64,000 nt of DNA from Prevotella dentasini JCM 15908 (GTDB taxonomy: Bacteria; Bacteroidota; Bacteroidia; Bacteroidales; Bacteroidaceae), in assembly GCF_000614065.1 (NCBI RefSeq), contig NZ_BAKG01000015.1, forward strand, positions 24,867 to 88,866, given 5' to 3'. A program made the translations under genes and the position numbers. Of this stretch, positions 38,578 to 48,014 are shown one piece after another. Every line of letters begins with the position of its first letter. The stretch's first letter is position 1. The notes beneath the pieces were generated by a model, which saw only the letters and a list, made by a program, of their open reading frames with translations, was not told the DNA's origin and searched no databases.

Positions 38578-38662
38578 TTACCACCGGCTGGTAATCGAAT
38601 TACCATCGGTTGGTAACCGGATTACCATCGGTTGGTAATTGAGTTACCACCGATTGGTAATT
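38578..38662. repeat. 22-bp tandem array of TTACC palindromes, locus B
   Basis: Units begin at 38578, 38600, 38622 and 38644, the same strict 22-bp period and TTACC-N7-GGTAA palindrome as at 29051-29177. It fills the gap between the groES upstream region and the glycerate kinase stop. The remainder of 38413-38577 shows no gene. Confidence 0.85.
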
Positions 38663-38684
38663 CAACCACGGCAAGCACTACCTA

Positions 38685-39733
38685 TCATATATTGGCCAAT
38701 GCCCTGCGGATATTCTCCCTTGCCACCGCGGGACGTAAGGCATCGGCAAGGGGAAGTCCCGGCGGATTGATGCAGCAGACACGGGCAAATCCGGCAGCCA
38801 AAAGCGCGTCGCTGCCGCTCACCCTGCCTGCTATCAGCACGACGGGGATACCCTTCCGCCGGCCGTATTCGAGTACCCTGACAGGTATCTTCCCCATCAG
38901 CGTCTGGGCATCGGCACTCCCCTCTCCCGTTACTATCAGGTCGGCATCAGCTGCCAAAGTCCCGAAGCCGGCCTGCCGCAGAATAAGGTCGGCCCCCGAC
39001 TCCACCTTTGCTCCCAAGAACTGGATGAAGCATAGCCCAGTCCTCCTGCCGCCCCTGCCCCATGGTCGTGCGAATGGTCTGTTCCCATGTGCCGGCTTGC
39101 CATTCGGGAAAAGGTCCGGGCACGGCGGTCGAGGCAGTCCACCATCTCCGGCGTAGCTCCCTTCTGCGGACCGAACACGGCAGCCGCCCCCCGGGGGCCA
39201 TAGAGAGGATTTCCGACATCTGATGCCAGCGTTATCTCCAAGCCGTCCGGCAGGCGTTCCCGCCATGCCTCCCCAAAATTGTCTTTCAATGCTGCCAACA
39301 TGCCCAAGCCGCAGTCGCTTGTGGCCGAGCCTCCAAGACCGACGATATAGCGGCGGTAGCCGCGACGGAGCGCGTCTGCCAGCAGTTCGCCCACGCCGTA
39401 TGTCGTAGCCCTCAGCGGATTCAGCTCGCCGGGCTTCAGCAGGCCGATGCCGCAGGCCGCTGCAGATTCCAACACAGCCATGCCGTCGGGCGTAACGGCG
39501 TATGCAGCCCGTACAGGGCGCATTAAGGCATTGTGGCAGCCCGTTTCTATCAGCCGGCAATCCTGACTCTGCGAAAAGACACCTAACATGCCGTCCCCAC
39601 CATCGCTGACAGGTACTTTCACTACCTCGGCCTGCGGATAATGCTCCCTGACACCAGCTTCGGCAGCCGCCTCTGCCTCGGCTGAAGTGAGGCATCCCTT
39701 CAGGCTGTCTATGGCCAATACTACTTTCTTCAT
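38685..39733 (-). CDS. glxK: Glycerate kinase (GlxK/GarK family); frameshifted
   Basis: The enzyme phosphorylates glycerate. The N-terminus reads VVLAIDSLKGCLTSAEAEAAA, followed by VPVSDGGDGMLGVF and GLGGSATSDCGLGMLAAL, all family motifs. The C-terminus has ADLIVTGEGSADAQTLMGKIPVRV. The frame from 39733 goes wrong at about 39028 and the rest is one frame over, ending at 38685. One lost T (GCTTTC read GCTTC on the coding strand) joins GLGYAFIQFLGAKVESGADLIL. GC content here is clearly higher than in neighbouring genes. Confidence 0.88.
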
Positions 39734-39858
39734 CTTCCTTTCCTTTTTTCAACTAAGCTGCCCGTGCCCCAGTGGCAGTTTGCCTGCATGCACGCAGAGT
39801 TGTCCGCAGACACAGGCAGCCTTTCCATCCGACAAAGATATTAAGATTTCTTGAATTA

Positions 39859-39890
39859 TTTGGAATTTACATCTAATATATCTATCTTTG
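39859..39890 (+). promoter_or_regulatory. Promoter of sppA (and probably the lpxK operon)
   Basis: TTTG (39859-39862), 20 bases, TATCTTTG (39883-39890). It shows that the upstream ATG at 39888 cannot be the start of SppA. Confidence 0.75.
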
Positions 39891-39917
39891 CAAAATAAAC
39901 AAGAAATATACTCTTTT

Positions 39918-41692
39918 ATGAAACAATTTTTCAAATATGTCTTTGCCTCATTCGTAGGAATATTCCTCTTCAGCATAGCAACGGTAGTCTTCGGAATCAT
40001 TACGATAGCCGGCATGATAGCCTCTTCACAGTCCACAGCCCCGATAGAAGACAACTCCGTCCTCGTGCTGAATCTCTCCGGGCAGCTCTCCGAGAGGGCC
40101 GAAAACAGCTTCATGGAACAGCTGCAAGGCGAAATCAGCAGCAACATCGGACTGGACAACCTGCTTGAAGGCATAAGAAAAGCCAAGGAAAACGATAATA
40201 TAAAAGGTATATATATAGAGGCCGGTGCCTTCGTCCCCGACTCCTACGCTTCCATGCAAGCTGTTCGCAGGGCTTTGACAGACTTCAGAAAGAGCGGAAA
40301 GTGGATAGTGGCCTACGGAGACATCTACACGCAGGTACCTACTATCTTGCCTCCGCTGCCAATAAAGTTTATCTCAACCCACAGGGACAGATAGACTGGC
40401 ATGGCCTTAGCGCACAAAGAATGTTTTTGAAAGACCTGCTCGGCAAATTCGGTGTCAAGATGCAGGTTGCCAAAGTCGGCACCTACAAGAGTGCTACCGA
40501 GCAGTTCACCGGCGACAAAATGAGCGATGCCGACCGTGCGCAGACTACGGCATATCTTAACGGAATATGGTCGGGCATCACACAGGATGTCAGCAAGAGC
40601 CGTGGTGTCTCCGTGGCACAGCTGAACCAGTATGCGGACAGCCTGATAACACTCACGGCAGCTACCGACTATATCAAGATGAAACTAGTAGACAAACTGC
40701 TCTATACAGACCAAGTGAAGAAGGAGATAAAGAAACTCCTCAAATTAGATGAATCAGACGCTATCAGCCAGATAAGTCTGGCAGATTTGTCAAAAGTCGA
40801 CGAGGGCAAAATCAGCGAGGGAGAAGCCATTGCCGTCTACTACGCTTACGGTGATATTGTCGACGGGGCAGCTGGAGGAATCTTTGCCAAAGGCCATAAC
40901 ATCGACGCCCAGACCGTCTGCAAGGATTTGGAAGCATTGGCTAACGACGACAATGTGAAGGCTGTAGTCTTCCGTATAAATTCCGGGGGTGGCTCGGCTT
41001 ATGCCTCTGAGCAAATCTGGCATCAGGTCGTAGAACTGAGAAAAAAGAAGCCTGTTGTCGTCAGCATGGGAGGCATGGCTGCTTCGGGCGGCTACTACAT
41101 CTCTGCGCCAGCCAACTGGATTGTTGCCGAACCGACCACTCTGACAGGCTCTATCGGTATTTTCGGTATGTTCCCTGATTTTAGCGGACTGCTGAACGAT
41201 AAGCTGGGAGTGAAGTTCGACGAAGTCAATACCAACAGAAATTCCTCTTTCGGCACACAGGCCCGTCCTTTCAATGCCGGAGAGATGCGCTATCTGGAAC
41301 GCTACATAGACCGTGGCTACAAGTTGTTCCGCCACCGCGTAGCAGAGGGAAGAAAGATGAGCGACGGACAGGTGGAGAAACTGGCACAAGGACATGTCTA
41401 TACGGGAGCCGATGCACAGAAGATTAAGTTGGTAGACCAGCTTGGCGGACTTGACGTCGCCATAGAAAAGGCTGCCCGTCTGGCTAATATCAAGGATTAT
41501 CATACGGCCAATTATCCTGCCCCTGAGGACTGGACAACGCAGATTTTCAACGAGGCAACAGACAACAGCTACCTTGACGAGCAACTGCGTACAGGACTGG
41601 GAATATTCTATGAACCTTTCTCGCTCCTCAAATCCATTGACCGCCAGTCTGCCATTCAGGCACGTCTCCCCTATTACCTTACCATCAACTAA
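39918..41692 (+). CDS. sppA: Signal peptide peptidase SppA, long (67K) type; frameshifted
   Basis: SppA is a membrane-anchored serine protease that degrades cleaved signal peptides. ATG 39918 gives MKQFFKYVFASFVGIFLF, a membrane anchor. Two S49 domains follow. The first contains the lysine side of the dyad (YYLASAANKVYL); the second the serine (GGMAASGGYYISAPANWIVA). The frame from 39918 leaves at about 40336 and the rest reads in the -1 frame. One lost G (CAGGGTACC read CAGGTACC) restores GDIYTQGTYYLASAANKVYL. lpxK starts 38 bases later. Confidence 0.92.
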
Positions 41693-41730
41693 GGCAAGAA
41701 ATAACATGTCGGAATAAAAACATGGGATGA

Positions 41731-42915
41731 ATGGAAGGCGATTTCATCAAAATACATAAATGGCTACTCCCCTTCAGCTGGATTTACGGTCTGGGGGTGG
41801 GCTTCCGCAACGAACTCTTCGACTTGGGAATCTTAAAGAGTCGCAGTTTTGATGTGCCTGTCATCTCTGTGGGAAATATCACGGTAGGTGGTTCGGGAAA
41901 GACCCCCCATGTAGAATATCTCGTAGAATTGCTGAAAGATATAGCCCAAGTAGCAGTACTTTCGCGTGGCTACAAACGCAAGAGCCATGGATATGTATTG
42001 GCAGATAAGGATACTCCTGTGCACGAAATAGGTGATGAGCCATTCCAAATGAAGCAGAAGTATCCCCAAACCTACGTGGCTGTAGACCGTAAACGCTGCC
42101 ATGGAATTGACCGGCTGACCAATGACGAGCCAACCAAAGATACCGATATAATTCTTCTTGACGATGCCTTTCAGCACCGGTATGTAAAGCCGGGTATCAA
42201 TATTCTGCTGGTAGACTATCATCGGCTTATCATATATGACACATTGCTTCCTGCCGGTCGTCTTCGCGAACCATTGTCGGGTAAGCACCGTGCAGATATT
42301 GTCATCATTACGAAGTGTCCCAAGGACTTGTCGCCTATTGACTATCGCGTACTTAGCAAGGCCATGGAACTATATCCTTTCCAAGAGCTTTACTTCACGA
42401 CTTTGGAATATTGCGACCTCCAGCCTGTTTTCAATGACACAGGGAAGCAGCAAATCCCGCTTGCTGCCGTAAAGGGGAAGAACATTCTTCTTCTTACCGG
42501 CATCGCTTCACCACAGCAGTTAGAGCTTGACTTGGAAGGCTATGCGGAAAACAAGAACATTGTCAGCCTGTCTTTTCCCGACCATCATGCCTTCACAAAG
42601 AAGGACGCTGCACGCATCAATGAGACTTTTTCGGAAATGGAAGAACCCAAGATAGTGGTTACAACAGAAAAGGATCAGTCGCGTCTCATTGGTCTTGAAG
42701 GACTTGACGACGCAGTACGACACAATACTTACGCCCTTCCCATCAAGGTAAAATTCATGCTTGACAAGGAAGAATTGTTTAACGACAAAATAATCTCTTA
42801 TGTACGGAAAAATTCAAGAAACAGCATCTTGGCTAAAAGAAAGAATGACCACAAGCCCAAAGACGGCAATCATTCTGGGAACAGGCCTCGGACAATTAGC
42901 TTCAGAGATAACTGA
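41731..42915 (+). CDS. lpxK: Tetraacyldisaccharide 4'-kinase
   Basis: LpxK phosphorylates the lipid A disaccharide at the 4' position at the inner membrane. Motifs: SVGNITVGGSGKTPHVEYL (Walker A), GDEPFQMKQKYP, VDRKRCHGI and LLDDAFQHRYVKPGINILLVDY. The hydrophobic N-terminus (WLLPFSWIYGLGVGFRN) is the usual membrane contact. Its last 116 bases overlap the start of punA in another frame, so the tail after YVRKNSRN may not be essential. Confidence 0.93.
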   Translation: MEGDFIKIHKWLLPFSWIYGLGVGFRNELFDLGILKSRSFDVPVISVGNITVGGSGKTPHVEYLVELLKDIAQVAVLSRGYKRKSHGYVLADKDTPVHEIGDEPFQMKQKYPQTYVAVDRKRCHGIDRLTNDEPTKDTDIILLDDAFQHRYVKPGINILLVDYHRLIIYDTLLPAGRLREPLSGKHRADIVIITKCPKDLSPIDYRVLSKAMELYPFQELYFTTLEYCDLQPVFNDTGKQQIPLAAVKGKNILLLTGIASPQQLELDLEGYAENKNIVSLSFPDHHAFTKKDAARINETFSEMEEPKIVVTTEKDQSRLIGLEGLDDAVRHNTYALPIKVKFMLDKEELFNDKIISYVRKNSRNSILAKRKNDHKPKDGNHSGNRPRTISFRDN

Positions 42916-43609
42916 AAGTTATGAATTCAGCTACAAGGATATACCAAACTTCCCCGTCTCAACTGTAGAAGGACATGCCGGCAAGCTCATTTTCGGCAAA
43001 TTGGGCGGCAAGGACATCATGGCAATGGAAGGACGCTTTCATTTCTACGAGGGATACTCCATGAAAGAAGTAACATTCCCTATCCGCGTAATGTATGAAT
43101 TAGGGATTCAGACACTATTTGTGTCCAATGCTTCTGGTGGAATGAACCCCGGTTTCAAGATTGGCGATCTCATGGTCATTAACGATCACATCAATTTCTT
43201 CCCGGAACATCCGCTCAACGGGCCTAATTTCCCTACTGGGCCGCGCTTCCCCGACATGCACGAACCCTACGACAGCGAGCTTATAGCACTGGCAGACAAC
43301 ATTGCCAAAGAGAAGAACATCCGACTTATGCACGGTGTTTATGTCGGTGTGCAAGGGCCAACCTTTGAGACTCCGGCAGAATACCGTATGTATCACAAGT
43401 TGGGCGGCGACGCTGTAGGCATGAGCACCGTACCAGAAGTTATCGTAGCACGCCATTGCGGCATCAAGGTGTTCGGTATCAGTGTCATAACAGACCTTGG
43501 CGGCTTTGAAGTACCTGTCAAGGTAAGCCACGAAGAGGTTCAGGAGGCAGCCAACAATGCCCAACCCTTTATGACAGAAATCATGCGCGAGATGATTAGA
43601 AGGTCGTAA
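42800..43609 (+). CDS. punA: Purine nucleoside phosphorylase
   Basis: PNP splits inosine and guanosine to base plus ribose 1-phosphate for purine salvage. At 269 aa it belongs to the trimeric NP-II family: AIILGTGLGQLASEI, VEGHAGKLIFG, ASGGMNPGFKIGDLMVINDHINF, and MSTVPEVIVARH with the substrate-site Met. The start at 42800 lies inside lpxK; a later ATG at 42845 would shorten it by 15 residues. Confidence 0.94.
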   Translation: MYGKIQETASWLKERMTTSPKTAIILGTGLGQLASEITESYEFSYKDIPNFPVSTVEGHAGKLIFGKLGGKDIMAMEGRFHFYEGYSMKEVTFPIRVMYELGIQTLFVSNASGGMNPGFKIGDLMVINDHINFFPEHPLNGPNFPTGPRFPDMHEPYDSELIALADNIAKEKNIRLMHGVYVGVQGPTFETPAEYRMYHKLGGDAVGMSTVPEVIVARHCGIKVFGISVITDLGGFEVPVKVSHEEVQEAANNAQPFMTEIMREMIRRS

Positions 43610-43662
43610 TCATACATCCCCCATCCAGCAAATTCTAACAGGCATCAACCGACAAACAACAA

Positions 43663-43719
43663 CATGCCTTTGCAAAGCCCCTTTAAAAAAATGTGGCTCT
43701 GAAAAGGCATGACATTTTT
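43663..43719 (+). terminator. Probable terminator between punA and thiL
   Basis: CATGCCTTT (43663-43671) and AAAGGCATG (43703-43711) enclose a 31-base loop and are followed by ACATTTTTC. It would end the sppA-lpxK-punA transcript at least partly before thiL. Confidence 0.6.
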
Positions 43720-43725
43720 CAGAAA

Positions 43726-44853
43726 ATGGAAATTAAAGACCTCGGAGAGTTCGGATTAATAGACCGGCTCACCAAAGATATTATTCCCAACAATACTTCC
43801 AGCTTTTTGGGGGTAGGAGACGATGCAGCCGTCATAGACAGCCAAGGCAAGCAAACGCTTGTTACTACGCAAATGTTCATGGAAGGCGTACAATTCGACC
43901 TAACCTATATAGATATGGAACACTTGGCTTACAAGGCCGTCATGGCTACCATCAGCAATATCTTTGCCATGAACGGGACTCCCCGTCAACTATTAGTGGG
44001 TATCGGATTGGGCAAGCGCTTTAAGGTTGAGGACCTTGACCAATTCTACAAAGGACTTCGCGCAGCCTGTAACAAATGGCAGATAGATATCGTTGGAGGC
44101 GACACCACTTCATCCTATACAGGACTTGCCATCAACCTGACGTGCATTGGAGAAGCCGAAAAGAACGAGATTGTCTATCGCAAAGGAGCAAAAGAGACAG
44201 ACCTCATTTGTGTTTCGGGCGATTTGGGAGCTGCCTACATGGGCCTTCAAATCTTAGAGAGAGAAAAAGTCGTTTATTACCAGCAAGTAGAAGAGTTTAA
44301 CAAAAAATTGAAGGCAGCACAGCAGACAGGCGACAAAGCCAAACTGGATGCCCTCCAGAATGAACGCCAAGCCATTGCTGACTTTCAGCCCGACTTTTCT
44401 GGGAAGGAATATCTCATTGACCGACAGCTGAAACCTGAAGCAGCAGGTGAGGTGTTGCAGCAACTGCGCAATGCCGGCATACGTCCAACAGCAATGATAG
44501 ATATTTCTGACGGCTTGGCAAGCGACTTAAAACATATCTGCAAGGAAAGCAATTGCGGTTGTCGTATCTACGAGAACAGAATTCCTATTGACTATCAGAC
44601 AGCTGCGGCATGTGAAGAATTTAACATGAACCTCACGACGGCAGCCCTCAACGGAGGTGAAGACTACGAACTTCTTTTCACTGTACCCATTGGAGACCAC
44701 GAGAAATTGGAGAAAATGGAAAACGTCCGTCAGATAGGCTACATCACAAAGGAATCCCTCGGAAAATACATTATTACCCGTGATGGCAACGAATTTGAGC
44801 TTATTGCGCAGGGATGGCAGCCCAAAGATAAAGAAAAAGCCAACAGACGTTAA
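43726..44853 (+). CDS. thiL: Thiamine-monophosphate kinase
   Basis: ThiL phosphorylates TMP to the active cofactor TPP. Motifs: LGVGDDAAVID (Mg/ATP site), IDIVGGDTTSSYTGLAIN, DISDGLASDLKHICKES and ALNGGEDYELLFT. A charged insertion (about residues 180-235) is usual in Bacteroidetes versions. ATG 43726 (MEIKDLGEFGLIDRL) is chosen over the GTG at 43693, which lies inside the preceding terminator. Confidence 0.94.
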   Translation: MEIKDLGEFGLIDRLTKDIIPNNTSSFLGVGDDAAVIDSQGKQTLVTTQMFMEGVQFDLTYIDMEHLAYKAVMATISNIFAMNGTPRQLLVGIGLGKRFKVEDLDQFYKGLRAACNKWQIDIVGGDTTSSYTGLAINLTCIGEAEKNEIVYRKGAKETDLICVSGDLGAAYMGLQILEREKVVYYQQVEEFNKKLKAAQQTGDKAKLDALQNERQAIADFQPDFSGKEYLIDRQLKPEAAGEVLQQLRNAGIRPTAMIDISDGLASDLKHICKESNCGCRIYENRIPIDYQTAAACEEFNMNLTTAALNGGEDYELLFTVPIGDHEKLEKMENVRQIGYITKESLGKYIITRDGNEFELIAQGWQPKDKEKANRR

Positions 44854-44878
44854 AATAAAAATAAAAACAGGGGATAAT

Positions 44879-44909
44879 TTTGCAGTACGAAATAAAAACA
44901 CTACCTTTG
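44879..44909 (+). promoter_or_regulatory. Promoter of tRNA-Phe
   Basis: TTTG (44879-44882), 19 bases, TACCTTTG (44902-44909), about 50 bases before the tRNA. Confidence 0.7.
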
Positions 44910-44962
44910 CACTCGCAATTCAGAAATAGCGTTAACGCTAATTAAATATTGCATTAAAGAAT

Positions 44963-45035
44963 GGTACCATAGCTCAGTTGGTAGAGCAAAGGACTGAAAA
45001 TCCTTGTGTCCCCGGTTCGATTCCTGGTGGTACCA
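44963..45035 (+). tRNA. tRNA-Phe (anticodon GAA)
   Basis: A 73-base cloverleaf: acceptor GGTACCA/TGGTACC, D arm GCTC-AGTTGGTA-GAGC, anticodon stem AAGGA/TCCTT with loop CTGAAAA (anticodon GAA), T loop TTCGATT. CCA is not encoded. The T stem CCCGG/CCTGG has one C-T mismatch in the middle, which is unusual and might be a base error. Confidence 0.95.
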
Positions 45036-45169
45036 CTCCTCCTTTCATTAGGGCGGTTCTCGAAAGAGACCGCTCTTTTCTTTTTGGCCACTTCGCGGCT
45101 CAGTAGATAATAAGGTGAGTATTACGAGTATAGCTTAAGTAAGTCTAAATAAAAGAATGCTTCACTTAT

Positions 45170-45373
45170 ATGAACTTCCCCAAAGAGATACAAAGGTACA
45201 TATACACCACTAACTGGATTGAAAGGCTGAGTAGGAAATACAGGAGGACCATCAGCATGAGAACAGCCATCCCGTCGGCAAGGGCCGCCATATTCCACAT
45301 GGAATCTAAGCTATGGAGGAAACGAAGAATGTATACAAAAGAAAAATATACCAATTCAAATGCTGGGATATAA
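45170..45373 (+). pseudogene. IS256 family transposase C-terminal remnant
   Basis: The 67-aa frame reads NFPKEIQRYIYTTNWIERLSRKYRRT, the conserved end of IS256/Mutator transposases, then degrades. The catalytic DDE region is absent. It sits 135 bases after tRNA-Phe and before the arsenic-type operon, so this tRNA flank has been an insertion site. Confidence 0.75.
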
Positions 45374-45459
45374 TGAAGAAAAGTGAAATGAGAAAAGATA
45401 CAATAGAAAGATGACTTACACACTTCTATGGATAATATCGTGATTCCAAACGAATTATA

Positions 45460-45505
45460 AAGCCGTGCGCCAATGCCAAAAAGGGCATAAGGCACACGAC
45501 TTTTT
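45460..45505. terminator. Hairpin between the IS256 remnant and the permease gene
   Basis: AAGCCGTGCGCC and GGCACACGACTT pair with two wobbles, with an inner ATGCC/GGCAT stem; TTTTT follows on the plus strand. It probably ends the minus-strand ars operon. Confidence 0.55.
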
Positions 45506-45528
45506 ACTATGAATCCGTCTGAATCATA

Positions 45529-46497
45529 TCATAGCACGGCATTATAAAAATAGCCTAATGCCACTATGAAAGATGTAATCAGACCAAAAAAGATACATAT
45601 CAAACGCCATTTCATGACTTTCTTTAGCAAAACGGCTTCTGGAACAGACAGTCCCACAACCGCCATCATAAATGCAAGCGCAGTACCGACAGGAATACCT
45701 TTGGCTACAAAAACCTCGATAATGGGTACTATGCCTGCGGCATTTGAATACATAGGTACAGCAAAAACAACAGACAAAGGAACGGCAAGCAAATTGTCTT
45801 CTGACATATATTGTTCAAAAAATCCTTCGGGTACATAACCATGCATGAAAGCTCCTATACCAATACCTACAATGATATAAAAGAGAACTCCTCTGACAAT
45901 AGCCCATGCTTCTTTCAATATCAATGGCAACCGGTTGAAGAATGGCGTATGCTCCTTCTCCCATACGGCCGAATCAGATGAGGAAGTAAGCTGCATCTGC
46001 CTGACCCAATCGCTCAGATAAGGTTCCAAATTCATTCCACCTAAGACTATTCCGCCTATCATCCCAAGCAGAATACCGCTAATGACATAGATTACGGTAA
46101 CGCGTAAGCCGAACGTACCCAGAAACATGGCAACGGCAACCTCGTTGACCAAGGGAGACGTTATAAGATAGGAAAAGGTAACGCCCAATGGTATGCCTCC
46201 TTTGACAAAGCCAATAAACAACGGTATTGACGAACAAGAACAAAAAGGGGTTATTGCACCGAATAAGGCTGCAAAGAAGTATTGCAAGCCATATAGTTTG
46301 CGCGAGGTGAGATATTCTCGCAAACGCTCAATGGGGAAATAGGCATTTATGATACCCATTACCGCACTTATAAAAAATAGCAGTATAAAAATCTTTATTG
46401 TATCATAGAAAAAGAAATTGACCGATTCCCCGAAAGCAGTAGAAGCACCTAAACCGAGGACTTCATACACCATGAAGTCTGCAAATCTCTGTATCAT
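45529..46497 (-). CDS. SO_0444/ArsP-like metal or arsenical efflux permease
   Basis: The 322-aa protein has about eight membrane helices and the family cysteine motif ITPFCSCSSIPLFIGF in an inner helix, followed by GGIPLGVTFSYLITSPLVNEVAV. A similar repeat in the second half (FAVPMYSNAAGIVPIIEVFVAKGIPVGTALAFMMA) shows the internal duplication of this permease family. Members export organoarsenicals (ArsP) or divalent metals. It is the last gene of the ArsR-controlled operon. Confidence 0.85.
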   Translation of the reverse strand: MIQRFADFMVYEVLGLGASTAFGESVNFFFYDTIKIFILLFFISAVMGIINAYFPIERLREYLTSRKLYGLQYFFAALFGAITPFCSCSSIPLFIGFVKGGIPLGVTFSYLITSPLVNEVAVAMFLGTFGLRVTVIYVISGILLGMIGGIVLGGMNLEPYLSDWVRQMQLTSSSDSAVWEKEHTPFFNRLPLILKEAWAIVRGVLFYIIVGIGIGAFMHGYVPEGFFEQYMSEDNLLAVPLSVVFAVPMYSNAAGIVPIIEVFVAKGIPVGTALAFMMAVVGLSVPEAVLLKKVMKWRLICIFFGLITSFIVALGYFYNAVL

Positions 46498-46570
46498 ATA
46501 TTATAATCTTTATACTTGTAAAACTTTACTGACGATTTATTCACTGCCAATGTAAACAAAACAATGGCTT

Positions 46571-47284
46571 TCATACCATACCAGAACTGAGAAAAAGATA
46601 ATATACACCAATGAGAATAAAAAGTATGGCGACAATGGTGCTAAGCCACTTCTGGAAAATTTGCACGCGGTTATAGAACTTGCCAATCTTTGCTACACTA
46701 TAAGCCAATATCCAAGCAACAATAATGACGGGAATACTCGTTGCAAATGCAAATACTACCGGCAACAAATAGCCTTCACCTTCAGCGGCCGACATAGGAA
46801 TCAACATTCCGAAATAAAACAATCCGCTTGTAGGACAAAATGCCATGGCAAATAGAACTCCAAGAAACAGGCTGCCCACCGAACCGCTCATTCTCTCCGT
46901 CTTTTCAGTTGCAACAAAACCAAAACTGATAAATCTCAGCCTGTCTCCAAACAACATGAACAGCCCTATTGCTATAAGTGCAGGGGCGAGCAGCCACTCC
47001 CCCCACATGTTTATAGTTTTCTGTATAGCAAACATGTCAGCTCCTTTACGCAAAATGGCAATAAGAACTGCTCCCAATGAAGAGTAAGCCAAAATGCGTC
47101 CCAAAGCATATAAGATACCATTTCTGAATATCTGACTGCGACTATCCATATCCTTGCTGATAAATCCGACGGCTGTTATATTTGTAGCCAACGGACAAGG
47201 GCTTACGGCAGTAAGCAAACCGAGCAAAAAAGCTGTGATAACAGGTATCTCGCTATTATCTAACAATGAATTCAAAAACTCCAT
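46571..47284 (-). CDS. ArsG/CcdA-like membrane transporter
   Basis: A 237-aa protein with six predicted helices of the DsbD/CcdA fold: ITAFLLGLLTAVSPCPLATNITAVGFISKD carries the typical SPC(P) motif and GVLFAMAFCPTSGLFYFGMLIP the paired cysteine. In arsEFG operons this protein (ArsG) is the proposed exporter of aromatic aminoarsenicals; related CcdA proteins pass electrons across the membrane. The neighbours favour the arsenical-type role, but the substrate is inferred from context. Confidence 0.78.
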   Translation of the reverse strand: MEFLNSLLDNSEIPVITAFLLGLLTAVSPCPLATNITAVGFISKDMDSRSQIFRNGILYALGRILAYSSLGAVLIAILRKGADMFAIQKTINMWGEWLLAPALIAIGLFMLFGDRLRFISFGFVATEKTERMSGSVGSLFLGVLFAMAFCPTSGLFYFGMLIPMSAAEGEGYLLPVVFAFATSIPVIIVAWILAYSVAKIGKFYNRVQIFQKWLSTIVAILFILIGVYYLFLSSGMV

Positions 47285-47292
47285 GACAAAGA

Positions 47293-47697
47293 TTATTTTA
47301 TCAAATTCATTATTTTCTGTTTCAGTGCTCTCTTGAATACATCTTTCCTATTACGAGCATATTGAAAACCCAAACGGGTCATATTATTGCGCACCTCTTT
47401 CCCGTTTTTCCATCTGTTTACATAGAGAGAAGACCAACTTACATGATATTTATCTGCAATTTTCTCACCATAAGGTGTCGAAATATCTATATCCTTAAAG
47501 CGAACCTTACCTTTTCTGACCCATCCTGCCAAATCTTTATAAACAACTTCTTTCGCATATTTCTCAATAGCTCTACAGCTTACACAACGCTGTTTGCCAT
47601 GAAAATACAGCACCTCTACATAGGTTTCCGATTTCGTTTGAGCAAACAATGAAAGAGAAAGCAAACAAGCGATGGGAAATAATAGAAACCTTTTCAT
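47293..47697 (-). CDS. ArsF-like secreted thioredoxin-fold protein
   Basis: A signal peptide (KRFLLFPIACLLSLSLFAQ) precedes a small thioredoxin-like domain with CVSC in FHGKQRCVSCRAIEKYAKEVV. The 134-aa protein matches what is annotated as the ArsF family (nitrophenyl compound nitroreductase subunit). In Bacteroides vulgatus ArsE and ArsF are reported to act with ArsG on nitroaromatic arsenicals. It likely works in the periplasm next to the ArsG-like transporter, 8 bases away. Confidence 0.75.
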   Translation of the reverse strand: MKRFLLFPIACLLSLSLFAQTKSETYVEVLYFHGKQRCVSCRAIEKYAKEVVYKDLAGWVRKGKVRFKDIDISTPYGEKIADKYHVSWSSLYVNRWKNGKEVRNNMTRLGFQYARNRKDVFKRALKQKIMNLIK

Positions 47698-47706
47698 ATA
47701 ACAGAC

Positions 47707-47937
47707 TTACTTAACTAATATTTCTTTCACTTCTTTGGCAGAAAGCCTGCCTTTCGCAGCGACCTTACCATTGACAACAAGAGCCGGCAGAGTCAGTACA
47801 TTATATTCCATGATTTTCATCAAATCTTCTTCTTTTATAACCACAGCATCCAACGCATATTCCTTCACAATTTTCTCAACAACGGCATATAACGCCTTAC
47901 AATTTGCACAGCCAGTTCCTAATACTTTGATTTCCAT
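47707..47937 (-). CDS. Small thioredoxin family protein (ArsE-like)
   Basis: This 76-aa protein is a minimal thioredoxin/glutaredoxin fold: IKVLGTGCANCKALYAVVEKIV holds the CANC redox pair, and YNVLTLPALVVNGKVAAKGRL the cis-Pro loop. It belongs to the TM0996/MTH895 redox-active family. In the arsEFG setting it is the cytoplasmic redox partner. It lies 9 bases before the ArsF-like gene. Confidence 0.82.
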   Translation of the reverse strand: MEIKVLGTGCANCKALYAVVEKIVKEYALDAVVIKEEDLMKIMEYNVLTLPALVVNGKVAAKGRLSAKEVKEILVK

Positions 47938-48014
47938 AATTACATTAATTTCACATTAAACGGTATTCGCAAAACAACGAACATAAATCCTAAAAAAGGG
48001 AATTATTTGCAATA

